Below, piece by piece: positions 37,733-53,095 of a DNA stretch of 64,000 nt. The translations under genes were made by a program, and so were the position numbers. The stretch spans positions 54,385 through 118,384 of the forward strand of contig CAIJPS010000084.1 of the NCBI GenBank assembly GCA_903822595.1. Reading direction: 5' to 3'. Origin of the DNA: an uncultured Chlorobiaceae bacterium (GTDB lineage: Bacteria; Bacteroidota; Chlorobiia; Chlorobiales; Chlorobiaceae). Position 1 is the stretch's first letter, and the number at the start of each line of letters is the position of its first letter. The notes below the pieces were generated by a model. It saw only the letters and a program-made list of their open reading frames with translations, was not told where the DNA came from and did no database searches.

Positions 37733-38115
37733 AGGAACCGTACGACCCGCACTTGCTCGGCCAGGAGGGTGAGCAGATCGCCGCAGACTATCTGGCCAAA
37801 AAGGGGTACCGCATCATTGAGCGCAATTACCGCTACCATCGCAATGAGATCGACATTATCGCCCGACATGGCTGTACACTCTGCTTTGTTGAGGTTAAAA
37901 CCCGTCTCTCGTCTGCCAAAGGGCACCCGGCTGAGGCGGTGACACTCCCGAAACAACATGAAATCATCAAGGCCGCACGTGCTTATCTTGCGTTATCGCA
38001 CAATGAGGAGTGCGACTGCCGTTTTGATGTTGTCGCAATTCAAGTGCAACAGATGGAGGGGCAACGGATAAGCTCGTTTGTCATCGATCATTTTACTGAT
38101 GCCTTCTGGGCCTGA
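37729..38115 (+). CDS. yraN: YraN family (UPF0102) nuclease-fold protein
   Basis: A 128-residue protein with the restriction-endonuclease-like fold. It shows [22 protein letters not shown], then the DxxxExK-type metal motif spread over EIDIIA and CFVEVKTR, and [10 protein letters not shown]. The role is not settled; related proteins have been linked to DNA repair and recombination. The start is a GTG at 37729 overlapping the rnhB stop. Confidence 0.9.
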   Translation: MKEPYDPHLLGQEGEQIAADYLAKKGYRIIERNYRYHRNEIDIIARHGCTLCFVEVKTRLSSAKGHPAEAVTLPKQHEIIKAARAYLALSHNEECDCRFDVVAIQVQQMEGQRISSFVIDHFTDAFWA

Positions 38116-38190
38116 TTCCTCGCCGATAGGCAAGCATTATGATGGCATTTTTATTATCTTGGAGTTCAATTTCCATCTCACCAGTTATAG

Positions 38191-41457
<3,267 letters not shown>

Positions 41458-41556
41458 GCCCGGGTTCCTTACTGGTGAATAATTTTTTAGTTCCCTTGCC
41501 ACAACAGAGGCAAAGGCTGAAATTGAATACGTATGACAACAATAACAACAGCGGTC

Positions 41557-42492
41557 TCAGGATATCTTGCTTCCCCTAAGATGGACAGCGCTTTTGGTAA
41601 GCCGGAGCCAGTCATAAACAAGGGGAGCTGCAACAAAAATTGATGAATAGGTACCAATAAGAATACCGGTAAAGACCGCAAATGCAAAGCCTCTGATTGC
41701 TGGTCCGGCAAAGATAAAGAGGACAAAAACTGAGAGGAGTACAGTTCCCGAAGTAATAATTGTCCTGCTGAGGGTCTGGTTCATGCTTTCATTGAAAATC
41801 CGTTCATACTCCGAAGGCTTTTGCCCCCGTATTCTCTCCCGGATACGATCGTAGACCACCACCGTATCGGTAATAGAGTAGCCTGCTATGGTAAGAAACG
41901 CAGCAATGATACTCTGATCCATTTCGAGCGGCATGAAGGGAAGCAGGCCACCGAGAATACTGAAAAGCCCAAGAACGGTCAGGATATCGTGAAAGATAGC
42001 GATCACTCCGGCGGTTGCAAATTTTATTTCGAACCGGATTCCAACATAGAGAAGAATCGCCAAAAGTGATGCAAGAAGGGCTTTTACAGCCGACCATTTC
42101 AAATCGGAAGCAATACTGGGACCAACAGCATCAATACGCACAATTTCATGACGATTCCCCTTGATACGGTCGTTAAGCGCGTTGGAGACAAGCGTTTTCA
42201 ACTGTCCCGTATCTCCCTGGAAGACCGTGCTTAATAAAAATGAGCGATCCATGCCGTACTGCTTCAGGGTTCCTGAAACTCCTGCCGCATCAAGAACTGA
42301 ACGGATCTGACCGACATCCGCATTTTTTTCAAACCGTATCACCACTTCGGAACCTCCCCTGAAATCAATCCCGTAGTTCAGCCCTTTAACGACGAGCGAA
42401 ACCATGCCTGCAAAAAGCAGAATGATGGAAAAACCGTATGCAATTTTACGATACCGTATAAAGTCAAAGTTGGTCTTCTGAAAGATCCTCAT
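41557..42492 (-). CDS. secF: Protein translocase subunit SecF
   Basis: A 311-residue membrane protein with six helices. The start RYRKIAYGFSIILLF, the FRGGSEVVIRF periplasmic strand and the conserved ITDTVVVYDRIRE with the later MNQTLSRTIITSG identify SecF. With SecD it uses proton motive force to pull exported proteins through SecYEG. It follows secD by 21 bases. Confidence 0.96.
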   Translation of the reverse strand: MRIFQKTNFDFIRYRKIAYGFSIILLFAGMVSLVVKGLNYGIDFRGGSEVVIRFEKNADVGQIRSVLDAAGVSGTLKQYGMDRSFLLSTVFQGDTGQLKTLVSNALNDRIKGNRHEIVRIDAVGPSIASDLKWSAVKALLASLLAILLYVGIRFEIKFATAGVIAIFHDILTVLGLFSILGGLLPFMPLEMDQSIIAAFLTIAGYSITDTVVVYDRIRERIRGQKPSEYERIFNESMNQTLSRTIITSGTVLLSVFVLFIFAGPAIRGFAFAVFTGILIGTYSSIFVAAPLVYDWLRLTKSAVHLRGSKIS

Positions 42493-42513
42493 GGGTTGAA
42501 ACGTCTTGAAATA

Positions 42514-44376
42514 TTAACCGAAACTTTTGTCTGACATAAGATTTTTGGCGAGCAACAGATGGAAAATTTCTCTGGTCACTACAATCGCCGTAAACAGGCT
42601 TGCAGAGGTACCGATCATCAGCGTGACGGCAAATCCCTGAATTGGACCGATACCATAAGTATAGAGCAGAAAGGCCGCTGAGAGTGTCGTTACATGTGAA
42701 TCAAGAATCGACGAAAAGGCCCGTTCATATCCCTGTGTGACAGCGGACACAACAGATTTTCCTTCAGCAAGCTCTTCGCGTATCCTCTCATAGATCAGGA
42801 CATTTGCATCAACCGCCATCCCAATGGTTAATACAATACCGGCAATACCCGGCAAAGAGAGGGATGCATTGAAACCAGCAAGAACTGAGAGTACAATAAG
42901 AATATTAAGCACCAGGGCTATATCGGCGGCTATACCGGCTTTTTTATAATAGACAAGCATAAAAACCGAAACCGCAAGGAAAGACCAGGCGAGGGAGAGC
43001 ATCCCGGCACGAATATAATCGGCACCAAGTGATGGTCCAACAGTACGTTCTTCAACAATCCGTACCGGAGCAGGAAGCGCACCAGCCTTCAGCACAATTT
43101 CAAGATCTTTTGCCTCTTCAAGACTTTCAATCCCGTTGATCACCGAATTACCATTGGGAATCTTGGATTGAACAACCGGAGCGCTGTAGACGGCACCATC
43201 AAGCACAATAGCAATACGCTTGCCGATATTGGCCCCTGTAATACGAGCCCATTTCGATGTTCCTTCGGAGTTCATCGACATTGCGACCTCAGGCTGAACA
43301 CTTTGCGAACCGAAGGTAGCTTTGGCTTCTGTAATGACGCCACCCGTCAACTCGGGCGCCTTTCTGACAAGATAAATTGAATAAAGCTTTTCGCCATTTT
43401 TTCCGACATCAGGCTTGGCTGCAAGCAAGAGTTCACTATCCTGGGGCAATAACGCCTGTATGTCGCTGCGATGTAACAGCGAGACAACATACTCCTTCGA
43501 CTGTTCGGACGTAAAGGCTGTACCGTTCTGAAAAACACCGACCACCTCATAAAGGGGTTTGGCGGACGACTGTTTGCTGACCGGCATAACCGGTGATACT
43601 CCAACCGGGGCCGGTATTGCGGCTGAAGAATCATGAACAGAAGTCCCCTGCACCGCAGCACCATTTTGACTATTCTGGACAAGGTATGAATTGATCCTGT
43701 CAAGCGTCCTGACCATAACTTCCGGCTCACGGAGAAGCCTGAATTCGAGTTTAGCGGTACCTTTCAGCAGATTTCTGACCCTGTTTTCATCCGAAACCCC
43801 TGGAAGCTCAATAATGATTTTTCTGCTGCCCTGCGTGGTAATGACTGGTTCAGCCACGCCGTACTGGTCAATGCGATTACGAATGATCTCCTTTGCTCGA
43901 TTCAAGGCATCTTCAGACTCTTTTTCCAGTTTTGCGACAATTTCCTGGTCAGAATTGCGAATATCATAAAAATAGCGGCTCAGACGGATATTCTCACTCT
44001 TAAACTCGGCAGAAAGCAGATCAATGACCTTTGCATCACTTTGGGATGCCTTTGCCCTTACTCGTTGCATGATGGAGGCAAACTTCCCGTCTTTATTCCA
44101 TGCTTTCTGATCGAACAGATCCACCTGATCAACCTCCATCACCAGATGCATACCTCCTCTCAAATCCAGACCAAGCTTCAGACTTTTTTTACGGGCGTTC
44201 TCTATCTCTTCGCGGTGGCTCAGTACATATTTTACACTATCCTGAGTTGAAGCAAAACTGTCGAGCTGTTTCGAAAGAGTATAGTCACTCCAGGTAGGCC
44301 ATAATGACCAGGCAGCCACAAGAGTAACAACTGCAATAAGAAGAAGGTTAAAACGTTTATTTTTCATTGATGGCAT
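42514..44376 (-). CDS. secD: Protein translocase subunit SecD
   Basis: A 620-residue membrane protein. The first helix (~8-25) and [14 protein letters not shown] start the large periplasmic P1 domain. The C-terminal six-helix RND-like part contains [12 protein letters not shown] and [18 protein letters not shown] Ser/Pro/Val-rich insert around residues ~265-300 is poorly conserved. ATG 44376 is used (44367 also fits); the frame upstream has no likeness. First of the secD-secF pair. Confidence 0.95.
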   Translation of the reverse strand: MPSMKNKRFNLLLIAVVTLVAAWSLWPTWSDYTLSKQLDSFASTQDSVKYVLSHREEIENARKKSLKLGLDLRGGMHLVMEVDQVDLFDQKAWNKDGKFASIMQRVRAKASQSDAKVIDLLSAEFKSENIRLSRYFYDIRNSDQEIVAKLEKESEDALNRAKEIIRNRIDQYGVAEPVITTQGSRKIIIELPGVSDENRVRNLLKGTAKLEFRLLREPEVMVRTLDRINSYLVQNSQNGAAVQGTSVHDSSAAIPAPVGVSPVMPVSKQSSAKPLYEVVGVFQNGTAFTSEQSKEYVVSLLHRSDIQALLPQDSELLLAAKPDVGKNGEKLYSIYLVRKAPELTGGVITEAKATFGSQSVQPEVAMSMNSEGTSKWARITGANIGKRIAIVLDGAVYSAPVVQSKIPNGNSVINGIESLEEAKDLEIVLKAGALPAPVRIVEERTVGPSLGADYIRAGMLSLAWSFLAVSVFMLVYYKKAGIAADIALVLNILIVLSVLAGFNASLSLPGIAGIVLTIGMAVDANVLIYERIREELAEGKSVVSAVTQGYERAFSSILDSHVTTLSAAFLLYTYGIGPIQGFAVTLMIGTSASLFTAIVVTREIFHLLLAKNLMSDKSFG

Positions 44377-44806
44377 CGCGTTACGCTCGAAAGAAATAAT
44401 TGAGCCAATATATAAAATGGGGTATTGATTAACTAACAATCTACATTGCCGCAAAAGAGGGAGAGAAATGCCAGTTCGTCAATCAAAATGCACTGCACAA
44501 ACGCCAATGAGCACATCTGTTTTCTGAAAAATGTCGACTCCGTCCCTCTGCGTCACCAACCATCTTTCGGTATACCACAAAAAGCAAGTATTTACATCTG
44601 CAATTTAGACCATCGTCCGCCCCATATACTTGTCGGAAATAAACTATAAAACATTACATATAAATACTTTAAAAAAGCACCATAAGCCGCCGGCCAAGAG
44701 CCGAAACAATTAGTACACCAAAAACACGCCGACAGAACAACGCTGAAGGATAAAAAAGAACTATTATATGTATCTTTCAGTATTATAAGCTGTAACAATC
44801 AATGGA
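44377..44806. other. Divergent intergenic region between secD and mnmG
   Basis: About 430 AT-rich bases that must carry promoters for both units. Short frames here have no family likeness. No ncRNA signature was recognised. The right end merges with the first parS site. Confidence 0.4.
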
Positions 44807-44822
44807 TGTTTCACGTGAAACA
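44807..44822. promoter_or_regulatory. parS: parS centromere site 1 (ParB binding)
   Basis: TGTTTCACGTGAAACA is a perfect match to the canonical 16-bp bacterial parS consensus. It lies 11 bases before the mnmG start and ~10 kb from the putative oriC. ParB binds such sites, spreads and loads SMC-ScpAB. parA and parB are not in this window. Confidence 0.95.
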
Positions 44823-44833
44823 ATGCACAATAC

Positions 44834-46699
44834 ATGTATGATATACTGATTATAGGTGCTGGCCACGCAGGGTGTGAAGCCGCACTTTCCGCAGCAAGAA
44901 TGGGTGCCTCCTGTTTGCTCATTTCATCAGACCTAACAGCGATTGCGCGAATGTCGTGCAATCCTGCAATAGGTGGTGTGGCAAAAGGGCAGATCACCAG
45001 GGAGATTGATGCACTTGGAGGTGAAATGGCAAAGGCAATAGATGCCACCGGGATTCAATTCAGAATGCTCAACCGAAGCAAAGGGCCAGCCATGCACTCA
45101 CCAAGGGCACAGGCTGATCGCACAAGGTACTCACTGTATATGCGTAACGTAATTGAGGAAGAGCCTAATATCGATCTTCTCCAGGATACCGCAACAGGTG
45201 TCGAGTGCTCTTCGGGAATATTTACAGGGGTAACACTCACATCCGGACGCACCGTCAGAGGGAAAGCCGCTATTCTTGCCTGCGGGACATTTCTGAACGG
45301 GTTGATCCATATCGGCATGAACCATTATGCTGGCGGAAGAACAATTGCAGAACCTCCGGTCTACGGGTTTACAGAGAACCTTGTCAAACTTGGCTTTAAA
45401 TCAGGTAGATTGAAAACAGGCACCCCGCCCCGGATTGATGCGCGCAGTATCGACTATTCTATGGTTGAAGAGCAAAAAGGTGACGAGGAACATGTTTCAT
45501 TCTCGTTCACGAAATCTCCTCTCATTAATCGCCGTCAGATAAGCTGTTTTGTCACAAAAACGACTGCTGTGACGCATGAGATACTTAAAAAAGGATTTGA
45601 TCGCTCACCCTTGTTTACCGGAAAGGTTCAAGGTATCGGGCCAAGATACTGCCCATCCATTGAGGATAAAATCTGTCGATTCCCTGACAAACAAAGTCAC
45701 CATATATTTCTCGAACCGGAAGGATTTGAAACAAATGAGATGTATGTGAACGGCTTTTCAACATCATTGCCTGAAGAGATTCAATTCGAAGCTCTTCGCT
45801 CTCTTCCAGGGCTCAGCAAGGTCAAAATGATCCGCCCAGGTTATGCGATTGAATATGATTATTTTTTTCCGCATCAAATAAACAGAAGTCTTGAAACAAA
45901 ACTTGTAAAGAATCTATATTTTGCCGGTCAAATTAACGGGACTTCCGGTTACGAGGAGGCTGCTGCCCAGGGATTGCTTGCTGGTATAAATGCAACACTT
46001 AACATTCAAGGCCGGCCCCCGATTCACCTGCAACGCTCTGATGCATATATAGGCGTACTCATTGACGATCTTGTTACCAAAGAGACAAATGAGCCATACA
46101 GAATGTTCACCTCTTCGGCTGAACACCGGCTTATGCTCCGCCATGATAATGCCGATATTCGCCTTCTGCACTTCGGCTTTACCGCAGGACTTCTTGACAC
46201 TGAAACGTTTTCTGCTTGTACCAGGAAACAAGAGTGCATTGTTGCGATAAATCAATTGTGCCAGGAATTAAAACTTCAGCCCGCAGAGGTAAACACGATA
46301 CTTGCCACACTGGATTACCCGGCTTTATGCACTCCACAAAGCGCAATGAACCTTTTGAAAAGACCTGGAGTTCATCTGCATATGCTTCTTGATGCATCAA
46401 AATCTTTCAAAAGCAGTGTACATGCCATATCAGAGGATCCATTAGTCTATGAACAGGTAGAGATTGATCTTAAATATCAGGGGTATCTTAAACGGGATCT
46501 CTTGATGGCAGAAAAAATTTTGCGTCTTGATTTACACAAAATACCGGATGCATTCGATTATAACAATGTTTCTGGACTTTCAAACGAAGGAAGGGAAAAA
46601 CTGATTAAACATCAACCAGATACGATTGGACAGGCTTCAAGAATTCTTGGCGTTTCCCCGTCTGATATCTCTGTCCTTATGGTGCGACTCGGTCGCTGA
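44834..46699 (+). CDS. mnmG: tRNA U34 carboxymethylaminomethyl synthesis enzyme MnmG
   Basis: A 621-residue FAD enzyme. The start [22 protein letters not shown] is the FAD site; [11 protein letters not shown], the [11 protein letters not shown] region and TGTPPRID are hallmarks. The C-terminal helical part ([31 protein letters not shown]) binds MnmE. With MnmE it modifies wobble uridine in tRNAs. mnmG near oriC is common, often with parAB; here it is enclosed by two parS sites instead. Confidence 0.97.
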   Translation: MYDILIIGAGHAGCEAALSAARMGASCLLISSDLTAIARMSCNPAIGGVAKGQITREIDALGGEMAKAIDATGIQFRMLNRSKGPAMHSPRAQADRTRYSLYMRNVIEEEPNIDLLQDTATGVECSSGIFTGVTLTSGRTVRGKAAILACGTFLNGLIHIGMNHYAGGRTIAEPPVYGFTENLVKLGFKSGRLKTGTPPRIDARSIDYSMVEEQKGDEEHVSFSFTKSPLINRRQISCFVTKTTAVTHEILKKGFDRSPLFTGKVQGIGPRYCPSIEDKICRFPDKQSHHIFLEPEGFETNEMYVNGFSTSLPEEIQFEALRSLPGLSKVKMIRPGYAIEYDYFFPHQINRSLETKLVKNLYFAGQINGTSGYEEAAAQGLLAGINATLNIQGRPPIHLQRSDAYIGVLIDDLVTKETNEPYRMFTSSAEHRLMLRHDNADIRLLHFGFTAGLLDTETFSACTRKQECIVAINQLCQELKLQPAEVNTILATLDYPALCTPQSAMNLLKRPGVHLHMLLDASKSFKSSVHAISEDPLVYEQVEIDLKYQGYLKRDLLMAEKILRLDLHKIPDAFDYNNVSGLSNEGREKLIKHQPDTIGQASRILGVSPSDISVLMVRLGR

Positions 46700-46710
46700 A
46701 CGGCATTGCA

Positions 46711-46726
46711 TGTTTCACGTGAAACA
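46711..46726. promoter_or_regulatory. parS: parS centromere site 2 (ParB binding)
   Basis: A second perfect TGTTTCACGTGAAACA, 11 bases after the mnmG stop and 1904 bases from site 1. Two identical 16-mers at the ends of one gene cannot be chance and mark this as part of the chromosomal centromere. Confidence 0.95.
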
Positions 46727-46768
46727 CATACTATCCATTCACTCTTGCTCTTAATATAACAGGCATTT

Positions 46769-49159
46769 ATGGACAGCATAATCAGTGATATCGTAACAAA
46801 CGATCTTTTATTTGGTAAAGATAAGGAGGAAAGTATTGTTGGAGCCTACCAGCTTTCAGATACCCATATAAGGATTTTTAATCGTGAAATTGGTAGCGTT
46901 CGTCACCACGATGAGGAATTTTTCCCATTTTTTTTTCTTTCTGACGGCTCTTTGCTCGACGGATTTGTGCCTGAAGGCAATGAGAAATTCTGGCTAGTAA
47001 AACTTGGTGGCACTAATTATTATCAGTTTCTTGCGATTTTCAGAAACTGGAAAAATCACCGGAACGCCATCGAGTTCATCAACAGGAAGCGGAATAGTGA
47101 TACATCTGTTAACACAAGTAAAGGCACCGCTTTCGACAACAACTCTTTTCTTTATAGCAAAGGTGATGCTGTCACACAATATTTTCTTCAAAGCGGAAAA
47201 ACCCTCTTTAAGGGAATGATTTTTGATGATCTCTATCGAATGCAACTCGATATCGAGACTCATTACGACCCAATAAAAAAGCAGACTGGTGGTACAGGCA
47301 TCGGCGATGATGAAGTGATTATTGTCTCCTTGAGCGATAACAGAGGCTGGGAGAGGGTTCTTCATTCTAAAAACAGAACCGAAAAAGAGTTGCTTGAAGA
47401 GCTTGTCACCTTGATTGCAACAATGGATCCGGACGTCATTGAGGGACATAATATTTTCAGTTTCGATCTTTCATATTTACAGAGCAGATGCGAACAACTT
47501 GGCATTCCATTTGCCATAGGAAGAGATGGGCTATTACCAAGAACATATCCAGCATCGATTCGTTTCGCAGAAAGAAGTATTGATTACCCGTTTTTTGATA
47601 TACCAGGACGCCATGTCATTGACACCCTTTTTCTTGTGCAAAGTTACGATGTCTCCAGACGATCGATGCAAAGTTATGGACTGAAAGCTGTTGCAAAGCA
47701 TTTCGGCTTTGCATCCCCTGATCGAACCTACGTTGATTACAAGGATATTGCTTTTCTCTGGAAAAACAATCATGAGAAATTGCTTGCTTATGCACTTGAT
47801 GACGTGCGCGAAACAAGGGCACTCTCATCACTGCTTTCTGGGAGTAACTTCTACCTGACGCAAATGCTACCTTACACCTATGCCATGACATCACGGATAG
47901 GCCAGGCTGCAAAAATTGAAGTTCTTTTTGTGAGAGAATATCTCAGGCGCAAACAGTCAATACCAAAACCCTCCACCGGGCAGCAGCAATCAGGTGGGTA
48001 TACAGAAGTGTTTCTTAAAGGAATTCTTGGCCCGATTGTTTATGCTGACGTCGAATCTCTCTATCCCTCCATCATGCTTTCTTACAACATTTGCCCAAAA
48101 AGCGACGAACTGAAAGTATTTCCTTGTGTACTCAACGACCTGAAGGAACTTCGTTTCAAGGCAAAGAGAAGGTCACATGAAGAAAAAGAGTCTGGCAATC
48201 ACTCTCTGGCTGCTAATTTTGATGCAATGCAAAGTTCATTCAAGATCCTTATCAATGCCATGTACGGGTATCTTGGATTCAATGGCGGTATTTTCAACGA
48301 TTTTTTTGAAGCCGACAAAGTGACCACGACAGGACAGAGCCTTGCGAAAATGATGATCAAGAATTTTGAAGCCCGAGGATGCAAGGTCATAGAGGTCGAC
48401 ACTGACGGTATTCTTTTTATTCCGCCGCCGGAAATTACAACTGAACTGGCAGAAAGGGGACTGGTCAGTGAAGTCTCCTTGCTTATGCCGGAGGGCATCA
48501 ATATCGGTTTTGATGGGAGGTACAGAAAAATGATCTCGTACATGAAAAAAAACTATGCCCTGCTCGGATATGATCAGGTCATGATTCTGAAAGGCTCATC
48601 ACTGACCAGCAGAAGTGGGGAGAAATTTGGCAGAGAATTTGTCCGAAGAGGATTTGAAACACTTTTGATAGAAGATATCAATGGGCTACACAATCTGTTT
48701 ACTGAATACAGAAATAAAATTTTAAACCATCAACTTGATATTTCTGAATTTTCAAGAACCGAAAGCCTTAAAAACTCACTCGAACAATATCTTGAAGATG
48801 TCAAATCCGGGAAACGATCAAAATCAATTACCTATGAAATTGCCATAAAAGCTGGTATGCATGTAACAAAAGGAGACAGGATTACCTTTTATGTATCTGG
48901 AGCGGGTGCAGGTGCCTCTTCATACGATAAAGGAAAACTTGCCTCGGAATGGACAAAAGAAAAACCGGACGAGAATACTCATTTTTATCTCAAACGTCTT
49001 GATGAGCATTGCCAGAAATTTCTGCCATTTTTTAAACCACAGGATTACAGTATGATTTTTTCGGATGATACACTCTTTTCGTTTTCTGCAGAGGGCATTG
49101 AACTTCATAAGGAGATACGGCATACTGAAACCAATCATATCGATGGTGAATTTCCGTAA
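46769..49159 (+). CDS. Family-B DNA polymerase
   Basis: A 796-residue polymerase with 3'-5' exonuclease. Exo I is in [10 protein letters not shown], Exo II in [13 protein letters not shown] and Exo III in YALDDVRET. Polymerase motif A is [11 protein letters not shown], motif [13 protein letters not shown] and motif C VDTDGILF, where DTDG replaces the common DTDS. The size is close to E. coli Pol II (783). Such enzymes replicate past damage or restart forks in bacteria. Its place next to parS and ~6 kb from oriC is notable; I saw no element features around it. Confidence 0.93.
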   Translation: MDSIISDIVTNDLLFGKDKEESIVGAYQLSDTHIRIFNREIGSVRHHDEEFFPFFFLSDGSLLDGFVPEGNEKFWLVKLGGTNYYQFLAIFRNWKNHRNAIEFINRKRNSDTSVNTSKGTAFDNNSFLYSKGDAVTQYFLQSGKTLFKGMIFDDLYRMQLDIETHYDPIKKQTGGTGIGDDEVIIVSLSDNRGWERVLHSKNRTEKELLEELVTLIATMDPDVIEGHNIFSFDLSYLQSRCEQLGIPFAIGRDGLLPRTYPASIRFAERSIDYPFFDIPGRHVIDTLFLVQSYDVSRRSMQSYGLKAVAKHFGFASPDRTYVDYKDIAFLWKNNHEKLLAYALDDVRETRALSSLLSGSNFYLTQMLPYTYAMTSRIGQAAKIEVLFVREYLRRKQSIPKPSTGQQQSGGYTEVFLKGILGPIVYADVESLYPSIMLSYNICPKSDELKVFPCVLNDLKELRFKAKRRSHEEKESGNHSLAANFDAMQSSFKILINAMYGYLGFNGGIFNDFFEADKVTTTGQSLAKMMIKNFEARGCKVIEVDTDGILFIPPPEITTELAERGLVSEVSLLMPEGINIGFDGRYRKMISYMKKNYALLGYDQVMILKGSSLTSRSGEKFGREFVRRGFETLLIEDINGLHNLFTEYRNKILNHQLDISEFSRTESLKNSLEQYLEDVKSGKRSKSITYEIAIKAGMHVTKGDRITFYVSGAGAGASSYDKGKLASEWTKEKPDENTHFYLKRLDEHCQKFLPFFKPQDYSMIFSDDTLFSFSAEGIELHKEIRHTETNHIDGEFP

Positions 49160-49283
49160 TTCCATTTGTGCTCCACCAGTAATGCTTATATTGTACCTCT
49201 TGTTTTTGCATGGAACTCTCTATGGCATTTTCTTGTAGTAATAGGGTAATCGTATAATTTTTAATCAATTCGCGGAAATCAAT

Positions 49284-50507
49284 ATGACAGACAATAAAGT
49301 ACTGACAATTTCAGATGACGTAAGCTGGATTGGGGTTCTTGATCCTGGTCTTATCACCTTTGACATTGTCATGGAAACGAAATATGGAACCACGTATAAC
49401 TCCTATTTCATCAATGCCGAAAAGAAAACGATAATAGAGACGACCAAAGAAAAATTCTGGCCGTCGTATCTTTCTAAAATTAAACAAGTTACCGATCCAT
49501 CAGAGATTGAGTATATTGTTGTTGACCATACAGAACCTGACCACTCAGGCAATGTGAGAAATCTGCTCTCTGTAGCGCCAAATGCTACAGTCGTCGGAAG
49601 TGGCAATGCCATAAAATTTCTTCGTGATCAGACCGGTCACGACTTTAAATCGCTTGTTGTCAAAACAGGTGATACACTCAGTCTCGGCAATAAAACCCTT
49701 CATTTCTTTAATGCTCCAAACCTTCACTGGCCTGACACCATCTACACTTGGCTTGAAGAAGATCGTATTCTCTTCACCTGCGACTCCTTTGGATCCCATT
49801 TCTGCAATGAAGGCATGTTTGATGATGTTGTAGGTGATTTTGACGACTCTTTTACCTACTATTTTGATAGCATCCTTCGGCCATTCAGCAAATACATGCT
49901 TCAGGGTATTGAAAAAATAAAGCCGCTCGATATCAAGGTTATCTGCCCTGGTCATGGTCCAATCCTGAGATCAAACTGGAAAAAATATGTTGATCTTTCC
50001 CAAAAATATGCGACAACAGCGATTGCTCTTCCCCAAGAAAAAAATATCCTGATTGCCTATGTTTCAGCCTATGAAAACACAACATTAATGGCTGAAAAGA
50101 TTGCGGATGGCCTTCGGCAATCATGTGACTTTATGGTCGATATCTGCGATATAGAATCGGTCCATACTTCAAAACTTGAAGAAAAAATCGCTCATTGTTC
50201 AGGTATTATCGTAGGATCCCCAACAATAAACCAAAATATTTTACCACAGATTTACCAGGTTTTCGCAACAATCAATCCAATACGTGACAAAGGAAAGTTA
50301 GCTGCTGCATTTGGCTCTTATGGCTGGAGTGGAGAAGCTGTGCGTATGATAGAAAGCAATTTTACCATGCTCAAATTGAAGGTATTTGATCAAAACGTCA
50401 TGGTTAAATTTAAACCGCATGAACCTGAGTTTGAAAAATGTATCGCTTTTGGCAAAGCTTATGCTGAAAAAATGATTGAAATCTACCAACTCAGTTGTAA
50501 TCTTTGA
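49284..50507 (+). CDS. Flavodiiron protein (FprA-type, O2/NO reductase)
   Basis: A 407-residue A-type flavoprotein. The N-terminal metallo-beta-lactamase fold carries the di-iron ligands HTEPDHSG (HxExDH), a Asp in CDSFGSH and a His in CPGHGPIL. From residue ~255 a flavodoxin domain follows ([23 protein letters not shown] and [10 protein letters not shown]). It reduces O2 to water or NO to N2O using rubredoxin-type donors, which suits an obligate anaerobe. No C-terminal rubredoxin is fused. Confidence 0.94.
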   Translation: MTDNKVLTISDDVSWIGVLDPGLITFDIVMETKYGTTYNSYFINAEKKTIIETTKEKFWPSYLSKIKQVTDPSEIEYIVVDHTEPDHSGNVRNLLSVAPNATVVGSGNAIKFLRDQTGHDFKSLVVKTGDTLSLGNKTLHFFNAPNLHWPDTIYTWLEEDRILFTCDSFGSHFCNEGMFDDVVGDFDDSFTYYFDSILRPFSKYMLQGIEKIKPLDIKVICPGHGPILRSNWKKYVDLSQKYATTAIALPQEKNILIAYVSAYENTTLMAEKIADGLRQSCDFMVDICDIESVHTSKLEEKIAHCSGIIVGSPTINQNILPQIYQVFATINPIRDKGKLAAAFGSYGWSGEAVRMIESNFTMLKLKVFDQNVMVKFKPHEPEFEKCIAFGKAYAEKMIEIYQLSCNL

Positions 50508-50517
50508 CATTTGTTTT

Positions 50518-50550
50518 AAAAGGAGCGTGATGATAGAGAACGCTCCTTTT
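50518..50550. terminator. Bidirectional intrinsic terminator between the flavodiiron gene and dciA
   Basis: An 11-bp perfect stem (AAAAGGAGCGT / ACGCTCCTTTT) with an 11-base loop and A/T runs on both sides. It ends the rightward flavodiiron gene and the leftward dnaA-dnaN-recF-dciA run, whose stop codon lies at its edge. Confidence 0.88.
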
Positions 50551-50842
50551 ACCTGAAAATAATGCGTTCAACAAGAGGGCTTTCGAGCGAAGCGTTCAGT
50601 TTTATGAGGATATCCTGTTTCCGGAAATTAAGCTCCATTCTCCATGCTGGATTTTTGACCCTTATAAACAACTCTCCATTGGTGAATCGTTCGATGGATG
50701 TGGCACCGGAGATAGCCTCACCAACAACGGTATTCCATACCTGCAATGTCTTGTACTGATGATAGGCTTCTGTCAACCCCAATACCTGACACATATCACC
50801 AACCACTGCTGATATTTTTTTTGGATTTTTTGTTCGTGACAC
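50549..50842 (-). CDS. dciA: DUF721/DciA-type replicative helicase loader
   Basis: About 97 residues. The frame is longer, but GTG 50842 is chosen: AAGGAGAGGTAAGG stands just before it, and it starts 2 bases after the recF stop. The DUF721 core is visible as LQVWNTVVGEAISGATSIERFTNGELFIRV, then NPAWRMELNFRKQDIL. DciA opens DnaB loading in bacteria lacking DnaC/DnaI. Its position after recF is typical for Bacteroidetes/Chlorobi. The symbol rests on domain and context. Confidence 0.82.
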   Translation of the reverse strand: MSRTKNPKKISAVVGDMCQVLGLTEAYHQYKTLQVWNTVVGEAISGATSIERFTNGELFIRVKNPAWRMELNFRKQDILIKLNASLESPLVERIIFR

Positions 50843-50844
50843 CC

Positions 50845-51954
50845 TTACCTCTCCTTGATACCTTTCAGTGATTCTACGGAAATAGTCATGACATTGCCTG
50901 GGCCTTTTTTTTCTGCGGAGGTAATTATGGCCTGCCCGCATGATTCAAGTATCTTGAAGATATTGGCTGTACGTGACGTATCTAACTCACTGAAAATATC
51001 GTCAAGAAGACAGATTGGTTTTTCACCCAGAATTTCAGCATAAAATTGATGCTGTGAAAGTTTGAGGGAGATAAGAAATGTTCGTAATTGACCTTGTGAA
51101 GCATATTTTTTAATCTCCTTCCCATGAAGTAAAAAAAGTAAATCGTCACGATGCGGTCCCGTCATTGTCTGTGCTCTCAAAATTTCCTGTCTCCTTGTTT
51201 CTTCATATCTGGAAAGAAAAAGAGTATAGAGTCTGTCAACAGAAATATCTTGACTGATTTTCCCGAGTGAGGAATGATAAAGTATTGATGGATCCTCATC
51301 AACGGACAATTGTGCATAAAGCCGCTTGAATTGATAAAAAAATAGCGCTATAAACCGTATTCGTGCATGGATAATTGATGCTGCAAGTCTTGAAAGATTT
51401 TCTGTCCATAAATCAAGCATATCCTGATGAACCGGAATTTTTGCATATAATTGTGAAAGTAAGGCGTTCCTTTGATGTAATACCCTCCTGTAAGCCAGCA
51501 AATCGTCAAGATATTTTCTGTCTGTCTGACTGATGGCATTATCAAGAAAACGTCTGCGTTCAGCAGGTGCTCCGTTCACAATCATTATTTCAGAAGGCGA
51601 AAATGTAATACAAGGAACTCGCCCAATATGACGAGAAAAAGGTTTGATTTCGCTGTTATTGACAATAACCTGTTTATCCTTCTCTTTTTTATAGATTATT
51701 TTTATGCCCATCTGACCTTCTGTCTCGCTGACAAATATACTGTCAAGCAAAAAATAATCGGCGGAAAATTGGAGGCACTCACCATCAGTAGAGCTGACTA
51801 AACCTTTTGTCAGCGCACAATAATGTACACCTTCAAGAATAGATGTTTTCCCTGATCCATTAACTCCATGGATCAATGTAACACCATTATCCGGTTCAAA
51901 GGTTAAAAACCGATGATTCCTGAAATTCTCATAAGTTATTCTTTTGAGTCTCAA
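50845..51954 (-). CDS. recF: DNA replication and repair protein RecF
   Basis: A 369-residue SMC-like ATPase. Walker A is GVNGSGKTSIL (~residue 30). The signature-helix region is KYASQGQLRTFLISLKLSQ and Walker B is PICLLDDIFSELD. It loads RecA at ssDNA gaps with RecO/RecR. It lies 16 bases after dnaN and runs into dciA. Length and motifs are standard. Confidence 0.96.
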   Translation of the reverse strand: MRLKRITYENFRNHRFLTFEPDNGVTLIHGVNGSGKTSILEGVHYCALTKGLVSSTDGECLQFSADYFLLDSIFVSETEGQMGIKIIYKKEKDKQVIVNNSEIKPFSRHIGRVPCITFSPSEIMIVNGAPAERRRFLDNAISQTDRKYLDDLLAYRRVLHQRNALLSQLYAKIPVHQDMLDLWTENLSRLAASIIHARIRFIALFFYQFKRLYAQLSVDEDPSILYHSSLGKISQDISVDRLYTLFLSRYEETRRQEILRAQTMTGPHRDDLLFLLHGKEIKKYASQGQLRTFLISLKLSQHQFYAEILGEKPICLLDDIFSELDTSRTANIFKILESCGQAIITSAEKKGPGNVMTISVESLKGIKER

Positions 51955-51970
51955 TCATTCCCCCCACCTG

Positions 51971-53095
51971 TCAACTATTGATTCTGACAGGCATAACAAG
52001 AATAATCAATTTATCATCATCTTCCTGCTTATGCGGTTTAAAAATAACTGCTGTAGTAGGGCTTTTCAGCTCAATACATATTTCAGTATCATCTAGATGT
52101 GCAAGGGCAGCTTCTATAAATCTTGAATTAAAACCTATCGTGATCTCCTCTCCGTGATAGATGCATGGTAACTCCTCTTGTGCAGCCTCCCCCTCATTGG
52201 TATTTTCAGCCATCACTTTCAGCAGCTCTCCTGCAATGACCATTTTGACATCCCCAATACTTGAAAAACGACCCACACGCCGGACAGAATCATAGATCAT
52301 CGAACGATCTACGATCAGATGTTTGTCATGTTCAACAGGAATGACTGCGTCATAATTAGGATAGGGTTCGATAATCAGGGATGCGTCCAGAACAATATTG
52401 TCAATAACAAAACGCACAAACCTTCTCTCTGAATCAATCCGCATGGTAACTGATTCATTTTGGGCAAGTTTTTGTAAAATCGAAAGAACTCTGGAAGGAA
52501 TAACAATTTTCTGTTTTTCAGTAATATCTGATGATGAGTTCTTTCTGCATCGAACAAGTCGATGTCCATCGGTTGAGACTCCTGTGATAACACCTCCTTC
52601 AAATTCAAACAGTACACCCATCATTGCAGGCCTCATCCCATCAACACTGCATGCAAAAATAGTTTTTTGAATAAGGTCAAGAAGCTCCGTTGTTGGGAGC
52701 TCAAGAGAGATATCGTAACTTTTTTCTTGTTTTTCGGTCTTGCTCTCAAACAGGCATGGAATTTTATATTTACCTTTATCTGTCGTGATATAAACGGTTC
52801 CATGATCACTGATTTCCTGACGCTCCATCGTAAAGGTGACGGCAGTATCATACATGCTCCTGAGAAAATCCTGAAGCGTTCTTGCTTTTATACCGATATT
52901 TCCGGCATCAGTAGTATCCACCTCACTTTTTACGGTGATTGAAATTTCACCATCAGTAGCAAAAAGAGTCAAACTGCCAGACTCCAGAGATAAGTGAATA
53001 TTTTCAAAACGCGGATCAAGGGTTTTGGCAGGTATCGCTTGTGCAACTTTGCCGATGGCATCCTGCAGTTGACGGATTGAGGAAGTTAATTTCAT
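51971..53095 (-). CDS. dnaN: DNA polymerase III sliding clamp (beta subunit)
   Basis: A 374-residue ring-clamp subunit with three similar domains. The N-terminus [25 protein letters not shown] and the C-terminal MPVRI..S end are typical, and VSTDGHRLV marks the second domain. ATG 53095 is used, as the frame to 53104 begins only with a TTG. It holds the replicative polymerase on DNA. It follows dnaA after a 291-base spacer with DnaA-like boxes. Confidence 0.97.
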   Translation of the reverse strand: MKLTSSIRQLQDAIGKVAQAIPAKTLDPRFENIHLSLESGSLTLFATDGEISITVKSEVDTTDAGNIGIKARTLQDFLRSMYDTAVTFTMERQEISDHGTVYITTDKGKYKIPCLFESKTEKQEKSYDISLELPTTELLDLIQKTIFACSVDGMRPAMMGVLFEFEGGVITGVSTDGHRLVRCRKNSSSDITEKQKIVIPSRVLSILQKLAQNESVTMRIDSERRFVRFVIDNIVLDASLIIEPYPNYDAVIPVEHDKHLIVDRSMIYDSVRRVGRFSSIGDVKMVIAGELLKVMAENTNEGEAAQEELPCIYHGEEITIGFNSRFIEAALAHLDDTEICIELKSPTTAVIFKPHKQEDDDKLIILVMPVRINS

